Source: a bacterium (GTDB lineage: Bacteria; Bacteroidota; Ignavibacteria; Kapaibacteriales; UBA2268). From it: a stretch of DNA of 51,929 nt. Each line of letters begins with the position of its first letter. The stretch's first letter is position 1. Both the position numbers and the translations under genes were made by a program. Below are positions 44,380-51,929 of this stretch, one piece after another. The stretch spans positions 1 to 51,929 of the forward strand of contig JAUIIX010000014.1 in assembly GCA_030431515.1 (NCBI GenBank), read 5' to 3'. A model generated the notes under the pieces. It saw nothing but the letters and a program-made list of their open reading frames with translations. It made no database searches and had not been told where the DNA came from.

Positions 44380-45018
44380 TTATTGTAAATCTAATGACAC
44401 ATACCCCTGTTTCATAGATTCAAGAATCATCCCTTGAACATTTTTAACTTTCAATTTTCGCATGATTGTTTTTTTATGGGTTAGTAGAGTATTTACTGAA
44501 ATATACAATTTATTTGAAATATCTTCATGAGACAAAGTAGTACATAACAAGTTGAGGACTTCTATCTCACGTTTAGTAAGAATTTCAGCATCTATTTTGT
44601 CATATCTTCTTTTCGTATCCAGCACCTTTTGAGTAGTGCTACAAAGGTATTTCTCACCCGATAATACAACATCAATTGATTTCAATATCTCACTTTCACT
44701 TGAAGATTTATTCACTATTCCACTTACTAAATTCTCAATCAGATAATCCAATGTCCCCAATTCAGAAACCTGAGTTATCACAATTATATGGATATCAATT
44801 TTGGATTCCTTAATCTTCTTACATAGATAGATACCATCTCCATCAGGCATTCTAATATCTGTAATCACAATTTTAGGATTAAACTCTTCAATTCCATTAA
44901 ATAAACTAACCCCATTAGAATATATCCTATTAACTATATGAGAAGAATTTGCTTCAATCTTCTCTTTTATTAATTCAGCGAATAATAAATGGTCATCTGC
45001 AATTAAAATATTAGCCAT
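44380..45018 (-). CDS. NarL/FixJ-family response regulator
   Basis: 212 residues from the ATG at 45018 (MANILIADDH). Receiver domain about 1-120, with the acid pocket D8/D9, phospho-acceptor D54 in VITDIRMPDG, and the conserved Thr and Lys (VITQVSE, GIVNKSSS). LuxR-type HTH about 145-210 (LTKREIEVLNLLCTTLSHED, LYISVNTLLTHKKTIMRKLK). A TTG at 45048 would add ten residues before the receiver's first strand and is not preferred. It lies 61 bases after the histidine kinase gene and is its likely partner. No Shine-Dalgarno is visible. Confidence 0.9.
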   Translation of the reverse strand: MANILIADDHLLFAELIKEKIEANSSHIVNRIYSNGVSLFNGIEEFNPKIVITDIRMPDGDGIYLCKKIKESKIDIHIIVITQVSELGTLDYLIENLVSGIVNKSSSESEILKSIDVVLSGEKYLCSTTQKVLDTKRRYDKIDAEILTKREIEVLNLLCTTLSHEDISNKLYISVNTLLTHKKTIMRKLKVKNVQGMILESMKQGYVSLDLQ

Positions 45019-45079
45019 ATCAAATCTATATTTATTTAAAAAATCCAAACTTAAGATAAATCTTGTTTAATCAATATAC

Positions 45080-47146
45080 CTAATTTATGGTATTTTGATT
45101 TTTGATATAAACATAAACTATAGTTCCAGTAGAATTATTTTGTTCAATAATTAAATTTCCACCAATCTGATTTAAAAGTTCTTGTACCTTCAGCAAACCT
45201 AAACCAGAGCTTTTAGCAAAACCGACTCCTTCTTTTACTTCAGGCAGTTCTAAATTATTAATCTTGGTGATGTTATCTTCAGAAATTCCAATACCATAAT
45301 CCTCAACTTTAAATATCACATAGCCATCTTCTATCATGTTACTTATGTTTATCATTCCTTCTTCATAAGAAAACTTGATTGAATTTTGGATTATATTCCT
45401 TAGGATTATTTCACAAGTTGAATTGTTACTAAAAAATGTAGGAACCTTCAGGTCGGTAACAATCTTCAAACCTTTCCTATTTATATCTTCATCAAATAAA
45501 TTGATAATGTTAGCAGTCATTTCATTAGAATAAATATTTTCAATATCCAAAGCATCCTGATTTATTTGGGATTTAGACCAGTCAAGAAGAGATAGAAGTA
45601 GTTCGGAAATCTTAGATGATAGATTATTTAAGTAAGCCAAATCAGCCCCAATCTCCATTTTGTTCTGGGTCTTTAAATTATTTAGCATCTTTGAAGTTCC
45701 TATCTGAAATTCTTTAATGGGGTTCTTTAAATCATGTGAGATTATACCAAATAGTTTTATCTTAGCAATATTCATTTCGGATAGTTTTTCTTTTGAAAGT
45801 GTCAGTTCACTATTAGAATATTCTAATTGACTCTGCTTAGACTCAATAATTTTAATATATGATTTCCTTTGCATAATAAACCTCACCAACAGTAATATCA
45901 CAATGGATGTAAGGATTATAGCAATTATCATTATCAACTGCCTCTGCGAGCTAATCTCTTGCCTATTCTTAGCAAGCTCCTGTTCGTATTCAAGGTTCTT
46001 TATTGTAGATTTATATTCCAAGTCAGATTCTAATTTTCCAAACTCTCTCGCATTATTTTCATCATTCAGAATTTCTTTAATTCCTAAATGCTTGGAAAGA
46101 AACTGATGGCTATTCTTATAATCTCCTTTTTCAGCAAACCAGTCACTTTTTATTTTATAAAATTTAGAAAGGTAGGATTTCATATTGATTTTAGAAGCCG
46201 ATACTATACCACTATCAATATCTGAAATATTTTTTAAAATCTGATATCTTAGGTCATAAATATAAACCTGATATTCATAGTAGTTCATGTATAAAGATAT
46301 TTCAAGAGCTTGATTTAAATATATGGTTGCTGAATCTATCTCGCCCTCTTTATAGAAATTCAATGATTTTAGATATAGAAGTTTTGCATTGAAATTATGG
46401 TCAGTATAATTGGATTCAGCCTTATCACAACTATCAATATAATTATTGGACTTATCTAAATCTTCTAATTTATTGTATGTATCAGCTATTGAGTAAAGGA
46501 TTGATAGTTTATCATTTTTGTATGTAGTGTAAGGAAACTTACCCCATACATTTTTTATTAAGGAGTCTTCAATCTGATAATCTCTCTGAGTAAATTGATT
46601 AAATAAATCATTTGCTTTATTGTAGTTTAACAGTACTGTTTTATATTCATTCCTATTCATATATAGATTTCCAAGATAGAAATATGTAATCCCATATTTA
46701 TCTAAAATCTTCTTGCCTAAGGAATCAATATATTTTTCTGAAACTTCCAAGGATTTGTTGAAGTTTTCTAAAGCAATATTATAATCACCTTTCAAAGTGT
46801 ACATTAATCCTCTCAGATTGTATCCACTTATCATTGAACGAACATCATTTATTTCATAAGCAATTCTAAGAATCGAATCAGCACAAATGAGTCCTATTCT
46901 TGGATTACGCTCTCCTAAGTCCTTGCCAAAGCAGTACATATCAAATAAAGCCATAGTATCCCTGTTCTTTAGGGACTCAAGCATCTTTTTATTATACATC
47001 AAACTTGTAGTTGTATCAGCCAGAATATTAACTTTATCGGTGAATCCAGAACGATTATCTCCAAGTATATCAAGCGAATCTGATTCACTAATCAATTCTT
47101 GAAAAGCACAAATTAGGAATATAAATATTATAATTTTAGAATTCAT
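45080..47146 (-). CDS. TPR-containing sensor histidine kinase
   Basis: 688 residues. Signal peptide (about 1-20); periplasmic TPR-like repeats (about 100-370, e.g. GDYNIALENFNKSLEVSEKY); coiled coil; one helix (about 404-424); cytoplasmic coiled coil; HisKA box FGIISHDLKNPI (H471); HATPase with N-box LRNIIQNSIKFS, G1 VEDYGIGIS and G2 SSGLGLLKVQ. It should autophosphorylate and pass phosphate to the adjacent NarL-type regulator. The TPR-TM input half parallels the TPR-TM-LuxR protein at 26.7-28.6 kb, a two-component version of the same design. No Shine-Dalgarno precedes the ATG. Confidence 0.9.
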   Translation of the reverse strand: MNSKIIIFIFLICAFQELISESDSLDILGDNRSGFTDKVNILADTTTSLMYNKKMLESLKNRDTMALFDMYCFGKDLGERNPRIGLICADSILRIAYEINDVRSMISGYNLRGLMYTLKGDYNIALENFNKSLEVSEKYIDSLGKKILDKYGITYFYLGNLYMNRNEYKTVLLNYNKANDLFNQFTQRDYQIEDSLIKNVWGKFPYTTYKNDKLSILYSIADTYNKLEDLDKSNNYIDSCDKAESNYTDHNFNAKLLYLKSLNFYKEGEIDSATIYLNQALEISLYMNYYEYQVYIYDLRYQILKNISDIDSGIVSASKINMKSYLSKFYKIKSDWFAEKGDYKNSHQFLSKHLGIKEILNDENNAREFGKLESDLEYKSTIKNLEYEQELAKNRQEISSQRQLIMIIAIILTSIVILLLVRFIMQRKSYIKIIESKQSQLEYSNSELTLSKEKLSEMNIAKIKLFGIISHDLKNPIKEFQIGTSKMLNNLKTQNKMEIGADLAYLNNLSSKISELLLSLLDWSKSQINQDALDIENIYSNEMTANIINLFDEDINRKGLKIVTDLKVPTFFSNNSTCEIILRNIIQNSIKFSYEEGMINISNMIEDGYVIFKVEDYGIGISEDNITKINNLELPEVKEGVGFAKSSGLGLLKVQELLNQIGGNLIIEQNNSTGTIVYVYIKNQNTIN

Positions 47147-47621
47147 AGATGTAAAACTAATGAATTCTTGTTAATAAATCACACTTGGTTGATTAATTCT
47201 TTAAATGAAAAATACCTATTTGTAGGTATATGATTGAAATTTCTATGGTGTTAATTTTGCGATATGCTAAATAACAATAAAACTTAATATGGAAGATTAT
47301 AGGCATGAATACTAACAAGTAACTATAAATATAAATAAAGGAACAAAATGTTGAGAAGAGAAGATTTATCATTAATTATAGTTCCTGTTTTTTTATAGTA
47401 ATCTATTTAAGTAATTAGGATATAAGTTTATACTAAATAAGTATATTAGGAAATGGATTATTAAAATATACTTTCCAAAAGCAAAATATACTTGATGTAA
47501 ATAGTTGTTTTAACTGATTATTAGAAAATATTAACTCGTTAAAAGTTGAAAAGAAAAGAAACAAATATTTATTATTGTTTCGCATTAAATTTATGATTTA
47601 TTAATAATTATTGGAGTTTTT
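47147..47621. other. Divergent intergenic region
   Basis: 475 bases between the kinase and the envelope operon. It holds the inverted repeat at 47212-47229. A loosely paired AGGAAC...GTTCCT segment at 47340-47387 is followed by seven T residues, perhaps a small transcript end. The rest is AT-rich and featureless. Confidence 0.45.
47212..47229. promoter_or_regulatory. Inverted repeat, candidate operator of the kinase operon
   Basis: ATACCTA-TTTG-TAGGTAT has perfect 7-bp arms and lies 66 bases before the kinase ATG. It could be a site for the response regulator or a leader hairpin. Confidence 0.4.
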
Positions 47622-49322
47622 ATGAAGATATTTTTCTTACTAATATTGACAAGTCTTTTTATGCTAAAGGCTGAAGACAAAAAATTTATTGATGCAGAGT
47701 TCTATAGAAAAAGTATAACAATTGTACCTATTGCAGTTGGCGGATTAAGTGGGTATGAAGATACCTTTATTAAATCAGTCAATAATCTTGAAATAAATAA
47801 AAGATATGATTACAATTACTTAGATAAAAATAAAATCAAATCTTTAAGTACAAAATTGAATAAAATTAATTTTTCAATTGATTCAGCAGAAACAAAGAAT
47901 CTTATAACTGAAATTAAAAAAAATATCAAAGAGACAATATTAATGGATATATTAATTTCTGCAACAAATATTGATTCTCTTAATAGTAGATTTGAAAGAT
48001 CTCAAAAGAATAGCGGAGTTTCAGCTTCTTCAAAGGAAAAAATCTCAACATTTACAATAGAAGATGCTTATAAGTTTTATAATGGAACATATATAAGTTT
48101 ACCTATTTTGCATAAAGAAGAAAGAGTTGACACAGACAAGTCGTTAAAGACATTAGCATCTCTTTATTGGTTTAGAGTTAATATTGACAGTGTTTCAAAC
48201 TGGGAAGGTTTTATGCCAAATATTAACCAAGTTAATTTAGATTTATTAGAATATGATAATATTAGTGGATTATTTACAGCTAATAAATATAATACAAGTG
48301 ATAAAGATCCTGATTTTAAATTGAGTCCAATTGAAAGATCGTTAAAAATACTATCTGAAAATATCCTAATAAGTTCTTATACAATCGATGACTTTAAATT
48401 GAGAGGAGTTATTCAAGATGTAACACCTCAAATAACACTTGATTTAGGAAATAGAGAGGATGTTAAACTTGACGATGCATTTGTTATATATGAAAATAAA
48501 ATTGATAATGGAAGTAAGGTGTATTCCGAATATGTTGGCTTTGGAAGAGTAAAAGAAGTTGGTGATAATAACAAAAATGCTGAGAATCGCAGTATATTAT
48601 TTCCAATAATAGGTAGTTATGATCAAGGTTATACAGCAGTATCTCATTCTCAAATTATAGACATAGTTGCTAATATTGGATACGGATTCATTAATATTCC
48701 AAAAACAGTTGGTTCAGGTTTACCAATCATTGGAGATGGACCCATATTTAAAGATGATGCGTCTAGTGCATTAAATTTAGGATTAGGTTTTTATTATAAT
48801 ACTGCACCATTAAGTAATATTAGTCAACTTTTTGCAGGAGTAAATGTTTCCATAGGAATTCCTCTTGTTGATCAAAATACAGATATGGATAATGAATTTT
48901 TAACTTTAAATCCAACTACTACATTGGAAGTTAATCTGGCAGTCATGAAAAAGTTTTGGGTATCTAGAATGAATTTCTTTACTGAACTTGAATTTGGAAT
49001 AAACACTTTAAAATTTACTGGAGGATATCCAGATGGGGATTGGGAAATAAATTTAGGGTATAATTATGGTATTGGTTTAAATATAGGTGGAGAATACGCA
49101 ATAAACAAAGATTTAAATTTAGCCTTCCAAGCTGGTTATAGGTTTGTATTACCAGTTACTGAAATAGTTTTAATGGTAGATGGAAAAGAGGAAGCAAAGT
49201 ACCCTAAGGATTTTAGCCAAGAAAACAAGGATTATTTTGAAAATACAGGACTTAATGATTTAATATTAGGTGGATTGAGATTTGAAATGAGAGTGAGTTA
49301 CAGTTTGCAAAAATTATTTTAA
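47622..49322 (+). CDS. Outer-membrane beta-barrel protein with periplasmic N-terminal domain
   Basis: 566 residues with a signal peptide (about 1-17). The first 330 residues are a mixed-fold domain (PIAVGGLSGYEDTFIKSVNN, TLASLYWFRVNIDSVSNWEG, GRVKEVGDNNKNAENRSILF). Residues about 345-566 alternate strands and turns (DIVANIGYGFINIP, FAGVNVSIGIPLVDQNTDMD, LGYNYGIGLNIGGEYAINKD, FEMRVSYSLQKLF), ending in Phe as barrel proteins do. The N-terminal part includes a Val-Val-rich FR/GRV segment similar to LPS-assembly or CsgG-operon barrels, but no family was recognised. GGAG precedes the ATG. First gene of a four-gene operon. Confidence 0.75.
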   Translation: MKIFFLLILTSLFMLKAEDKKFIDAEFYRKSITIVPIAVGGLSGYEDTFIKSVNNLEINKRYDYNYLDKNKIKSLSTKLNKINFSIDSAETKNLITEIKKNIKETILMDILISATNIDSLNSRFERSQKNSGVSASSKEKISTFTIEDAYKFYNGTYISLPILHKEERVDTDKSLKTLASLYWFRVNIDSVSNWEGFMPNINQVNLDLLEYDNISGLFTANKYNTSDKDPDFKLSPIERSLKILSENILISSYTIDDFKLRGVIQDVTPQITLDLGNREDVKLDDAFVIYENKIDNGSKVYSEYVGFGRVKEVGDNNKNAENRSILFPIIGSYDQGYTAVSHSQIIDIVANIGYGFINIPKTVGSGLPIIGDGPIFKDDASSALNLGLGFYYNTAPLSNISQLFAGVNVSIGIPLVDQNTDMDNEFLTLNPTTTLEVNLAVMKKFWVSRMNFFTELEFGINTLKFTGGYPDGDWEINLGYNYGIGLNIGGEYAINKDLNLAFQAGYRFVLPVTEIVLMVDGKEEAKYPKDFSQENKDYFENTGLNDLILGGLRFEMRVSYSLQKLF

Positions 49323-49331
49323 GGAAATAAA

Positions 49332-49811
49332 ATGAATAAAAAATTAATAATATTTTCAATTTTCATTTACTTACTAATATCTTGTTCAAGCGTAAAAGAA
49401 CCAAGAGTTTTACCTAAGTCAAATGAAGTTGAATGTCTTGAAAGCATACAAGGCAATAGCTATAAATATTTAGCATGGGGATTTGGATACAATAATGCTG
49501 AGGCAGAAGAAGATGCATTGAAAGCAGCAGTTTATGCTGCAATGATTTCTGGAGGTGCAGGAAATTGTACTTCATTATTAGATACAGAAGAAATTTCAAA
49601 ATCAAAAGATTTTATTTACGAATTTTTTAAAAAAGGGGTTTGGTATGAGTTTGTAATTAATACAAATAAAGGATATATAAATCCAAATTACAGGTTAAAA
49701 ACTGAAAGTGGTGAAATAAAACTTGGAGTTGAAGTAATAATCAAAACTAAAGAACTTAGAGAATATCTAATTCAACAAAAAATTATTCAAAAAACAATAT
49801 ATGGGTTATGA
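49332..49811 (+). CDS. LPP20-like lipoprotein
   Basis: 159 residues with lipobox LLISC (C18). The mature part has the compact alpha/beta look of LPP20/FlgT-N-type lipoproteins: KYLAWGFGYNNAEAEEDALK, AAVYAAMISGGAG, VEVIIKTKELREYLIQQKII. The Ala-rich helix after a GxGxxxAEAEEDAxKAA turn is the best clue. AAGGA precedes the ATG. The stop overlaps the next start (ATGA), so translation is coupled. Confidence 0.65.
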   Translation: MNKKLIIFSIFIYLLISCSSVKEPRVLPKSNEVECLESIQGNSYKYLAWGFGYNNAEAEEDALKAAVYAAMISGGAGNCTSLLDTEEISKSKDFIYEFFKKGVWYEFVINTNKGYINPNYRLKTESGEIKLGVEVIIKTKELREYLIQQKIIQKTIYGL

Positions 49812-50650
49812 AAAAAATGATTTTATTAATAATATTTTTAACTTTTGGGATATTAAAATCACAGAATGATGTCTCGCAGCCAACAATAGCAGTTTTGCCT
49901 AAATCTACTCCAGAATCGGATGCCATTACTCTTTTAAGTGATGGAAATTCTAAGGAATCAAAAGCATCTATTGCAATAGGTCAAATACTAAATGAAAGAC
50001 AATTAGTAGTTATAAACCCCGAGCAAGCAATAAATAATTTTGATATATTAAGAGCACAAATGCCAGGGCTAAATGCAGATAATAACGCAATGATTGCATC
50101 AGCTTCAGGCGTGGATTTATATTTTGAATTTTCCGTAGAAATTGTTGAAGTTGGACCTGCTAGAAAGGTAGTAGTTGATATAAAGGTTTTTGAAGTTGCT
50201 ACAGCCTTATTATTAGGGCAAGGTGGTGGCTCAAGTGATGCTGTTATGCCTCCTAACAATGATGTTGGTTCATTAACTAAAATAGCAGCTAGGAATGGTA
50301 TGGATAGAATACTCGAAAGTATTAGACAATATTGGAAAGATGTTCCTACAAAAGGGAAACCTTTAACCTTAATTCTAAATTTCATTAATTATGAAATAAA
50401 CTCAGAATTACCATCAGGTGATTATTTTGATGAAGTTTTAGAGGATTGGATTCAAGAAAATTCTTTTACTTATAAAATAGGAATGACTACAGCTAATACA
50501 TTAAATTTTAGCTATATAAGAGTAGATCCAGTGAAATATGACAGCCCTCGAAGATTTGGCAGTGCATTAAGGAAATATTTAAAAAATACCCATAATATTT
50601 CAGTTGATCTACAATCAACTGGAAAATCTTTAAGAATACAGGAGAAATAA
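49808..50650 (+). CDS. DUF6175-like secreted protein
   Basis: 280 residues with a signal peptide (about 1-18). The mature part starts PTIAVLPKSTPESDAITLLS and continues IGQILNERQLVVINPEQAIN, ASGVDLYFEFSVEIVEVGPA and VVVDIKVFEVATALLLGQGG. This is the order of the DUF6175 family and of the LpoB/CsgG/FlgT-like alpha/beta fold: a beta strand, a helix naming a target gene product, and a 'GVDLYFEF' strand. The assignment was made by eye. A second domain (about 180-280) ends the protein. It has no lipobox. Third gene of the operon. Confidence 0.65.
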   Translation: MKKMILLIIFLTFGILKSQNDVSQPTIAVLPKSTPESDAITLLSDGNSKESKASIAIGQILNERQLVVINPEQAINNFDILRAQMPGLNADNNAMIASASGVDLYFEFSVEIVEVGPARKVVVDIKVFEVATALLLGQGGGSSDAVMPPNNDVGSLTKIAARNGMDRILESIRQYWKDVPTKGKPLTLILNFINYEINSELPSGDYFDEVLEDWIQENSFTYKIGMTTANTLNFSYIRVDPVKYDSPRRFGSALRKYLKNTHNISVDLQSTGKSLRIQEK

Positions 50651-50651
50651 A

Positions 50652-51431
50652 ATGAAATTTTTATTGTTTATTATTTTTACTTTTAATTTAAACGCTCAAT
50701 TAACAGTTGGGAGTTTTGTTGAACCAAATGAATTATTAGATGAGAGCTCTAAGAATTTATTAAAAAGTAAAGTTTTTTCAATTTACTCTGATAATGGCAT
50801 AGAAATTACCCAATATTATAATCCAATAGTTACTGTGGTAATTTATAATGAATATGAAATTACTAAACTTGAGGGAATGAGACGCATATACAATGTTAAT
50901 GGAAGCATTACTTTAAAAGTAGTATTTAGTGGTAACAAAGAAGCTGTTTTAGCGGCTACTTCATTTGATGTAAATGGAGTTGGATCAAATGAAAAAGTAG
51001 CTAGAAACAATGCATTTAAAACATTAAACATCAATAAAAAAGAATTTGAAAAATTTGTTAAAAACACAAACGATAATTATAAAAAAAGTGTAGTTCAATA
51101 TTCCGAACAAAAAATTAAAGAAGCAAAAGGGTTTATATTGAAGGAAAACTATGATCTAGCAATTAATTCTCTATTGGAGATTCCAGTTAATGATAAGAAT
51201 AAAAGTGAAGTCACTAAAATATTCAAAACAATAGAAGAAAAAGTAAATAAAAGCAAAACAAAAGCTACCGAAGAAAAAAATAAAATTCTTGAAATGCAAT
51301 ATGATTTAATTAAATCAAAGATTGACAGTGATAACAAGTTAAATGAAAGATTAATTCAAGAAAACAAACTTGAATATCAAGAAAGATTAGCAGAAGAAAA
51401 GTATTTAAAAATGTGGTTGTTATCCAGATGA
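50652..51431 (+). CDS. Secreted protein with C-terminal coiled coil
   Basis: 259 residues with a signal peptide (about 1-15, ending NLNAQ). An N-terminal alpha/beta domain (about 18-125: VTVVIYNEYEITKLEGMRRI, LKVVFSGNKEAVLAATSFDV, GSNEKVARNNAFKTL) resembles the preceding two proteins in style. It is followed by a single TPR-like hairpin (KENYDLAINSLLEIP) and a long charged helix (about 190-259). No named family was recognised. It starts one base after the preceding stop and ends at a strong terminator, closing the operon. Confidence 0.65.
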   Translation: MKFLLFIIFTFNLNAQLTVGSFVEPNELLDESSKNLLKSKVFSIYSDNGIEITQYYNPIVTVVIYNEYEITKLEGMRRIYNVNGSITLKVVFSGNKEAVLAATSFDVNGVGSNEKVARNNAFKTLNINKKEFEKFVKNTNDNYKKSVVQYSEQKIKEAKGFILKENYDLAINSLLEIPVNDKNKSEVTKIFKTIEEKVNKSKTKATEEKNKILEMQYDLIKSKIDSDNKLNERLIQENKLEYQERLAEEKYLKMWLLSR

Positions 51432-51449
51432 TAATATTAATCTTATTTA

Positions 51450-51481
51450 TACAAGCCTTATATCAATTAAGGCTTGTATTA
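51450..51481 (+). terminator. Rho-independent terminator of the envelope operon
   Basis: ATACAAGCCTTA and TAAGGCTTGTAT form a 12-bp perfect stem with a 7-base loop, followed by TATTTT. Confidence 0.85.
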
Positions 51482-51547
51482 TTTTAAACTTACACCCTAT
51501 TAAACAGACTTAGGGAGCCGCATATACAGAATTGATAAAAGAATTTA

Positions 51548-51643
51548 ATGGATGCTGAAACCGTTCTCTACAAAGCAGGAATGGAAATAAATGCAGGTTC
51601 TTGGTCTGGTGGGGATTATAATTATAGTTATAATGGTGAGTAA
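51548..51643 (+). pseudogene. Possible gene-end remnant
   Basis: A 31-codon open end reads MDAETVLYKAGMEINAGSWS then GGDYNYSYNGE and a stop. The composition looks like protein (Gly/Tyr-rich end), but there is no ribosome site and no gene structure around it. Confidence 0.3.
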
Positions 51644-51736
51644 GCATATTTTTAGTTCAAGATGAAACCCTTCCTTACGAACAGGAATAGAATATTTTTA
51701 GTTTCTATAAGAAGATATAATTAAAATACATTGTAG

Positions 51737-51929
51737 AGGCTGTCTAAAAAGTCCAAATTATTAATATTTTTGTTTAGAAATTCATATTTTTATTCAATTA
51801 TTGATAATTTCTATTAATTAATAATTATCTCATATCCATAAAAATAACAAGTAGTTGTAATGGCAATTCATGAATTGCCACTACAACTTTTAAAATTAAT
51901 TTTTCAATAAATTTAACCTTTTTAGACAG
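51737..51929. mobile_element. Small inverted-repeat element, probable MITE (right end at window edge)
   Basis: CTGTCTAAAAAG (51740-51751, within GAGGCTGTCTAAAAAGTCC) is the exact complement of CTTTTTAGACAG (51918-51929, last bases of the window). The outer GAGG/AGGC seen on the left would lie just beyond the edge on the right. Such ends resemble those of IS1182/IS4-type insertion sequences. The 190-bp interior has no open frame and contains a hairpin at 51853-51887 (GGCAATTCATGAATTGCC core). Confidence 0.7.

Noticed and set aside
47336-47396. Small RNA or 16-codon peptide (MLRREDLSLIIVPVFL)
   Set aside because: The flanking stem is only six bases with a long loop, and there is no promoter match.
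1-51929. tRNA or rRNA genes
   Set aside because: No cloverleaf-like segment or rRNA signature was noticed; a tRNA scan would settle it.

Overview
The window is AT-rich DNA from a member of the FCB group (Bacteroidota, Ignavibacteriota or Kapabacteria-like). Support comes from type IX secretion (T9SS) C-terminal sorting domains on several secreted proteins, a PD40/OmpA lipoprotein, lipoproteins and beta-barrels in operons, promoters of the Bacteroidota type (TTTG, about 19-21 bp, TAnnTTTG), a fused formimidoyltransferase-cyclodeaminase, and NuoA/NuoB. The genus cannot be told from this sequence. No tRNA, rRNA or CRISPR array was seen.

Layout. 0-3.5 kb: the tail of a class III nucleotide cyclase, an MBL-fold hydrolase, a Popeye-like membrane cyclic-nucleotide-binding protein, and a vanadium-haloperoxidase-type lipoprotein. 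3.5-6.2 kb: an accessory patch with a GIY-YIG nuclease and a membrane protein, flanked by an inverted 37-bp repeat pair and several intergenic repeat families, including a 21-bp tandem repeat. 6.2-8.8 kb: ftcD and mdh. 8.9-14.1 kb: a TetR/ABC/HlyD/TolC export operon whose ABC ATPase has lost several catalytic-motif residues. 14.1-17.7 kb: pgeF and a PD40-OmpA lipoprotein, divergent from alr. 18.3-19.3 kb: a self-contained nuoA-nuoB unit. 19.5-22.3 kb: a di-haem oxidoreductase lipoprotein, a Rieske lipoprotein and a porin, behind a promoter with a perfect palindrome in its spacer. 22.4-26.4 kb: the translation block rplM-rpsI-rpsB-tsf-pyrH-frr.

26.7-43.8 kb is accessory: a TPR-TM-LuxR regulator with a paralogous mini-HTH gene, several secreted proteins of unknown function, DUF4116-like remnants, two large IgGFc-binding-like T9SS cargo proteins, a 0.65-kb stretch of C-terminal gene fragments, and a hipBA pair in which hipA is cut short by a rearrangement that also joins an opposing secreted gene. 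44.4-47.1 kb is a TPR histidine kinase with its NarL-type response regulator. 47.6-51.4 kb is a four-gene envelope operon (beta-barrel, LPP20-like lipoprotein, DUF6175-like protein, coiled-coil protein), the best candidate here for an undescribed system. The window ends inside a short element with 12-bp inverted ends, probably a MITE.

All calls come from reading motifs and translations by eye. No homology search was run, so family names for divergent proteins are provisional.
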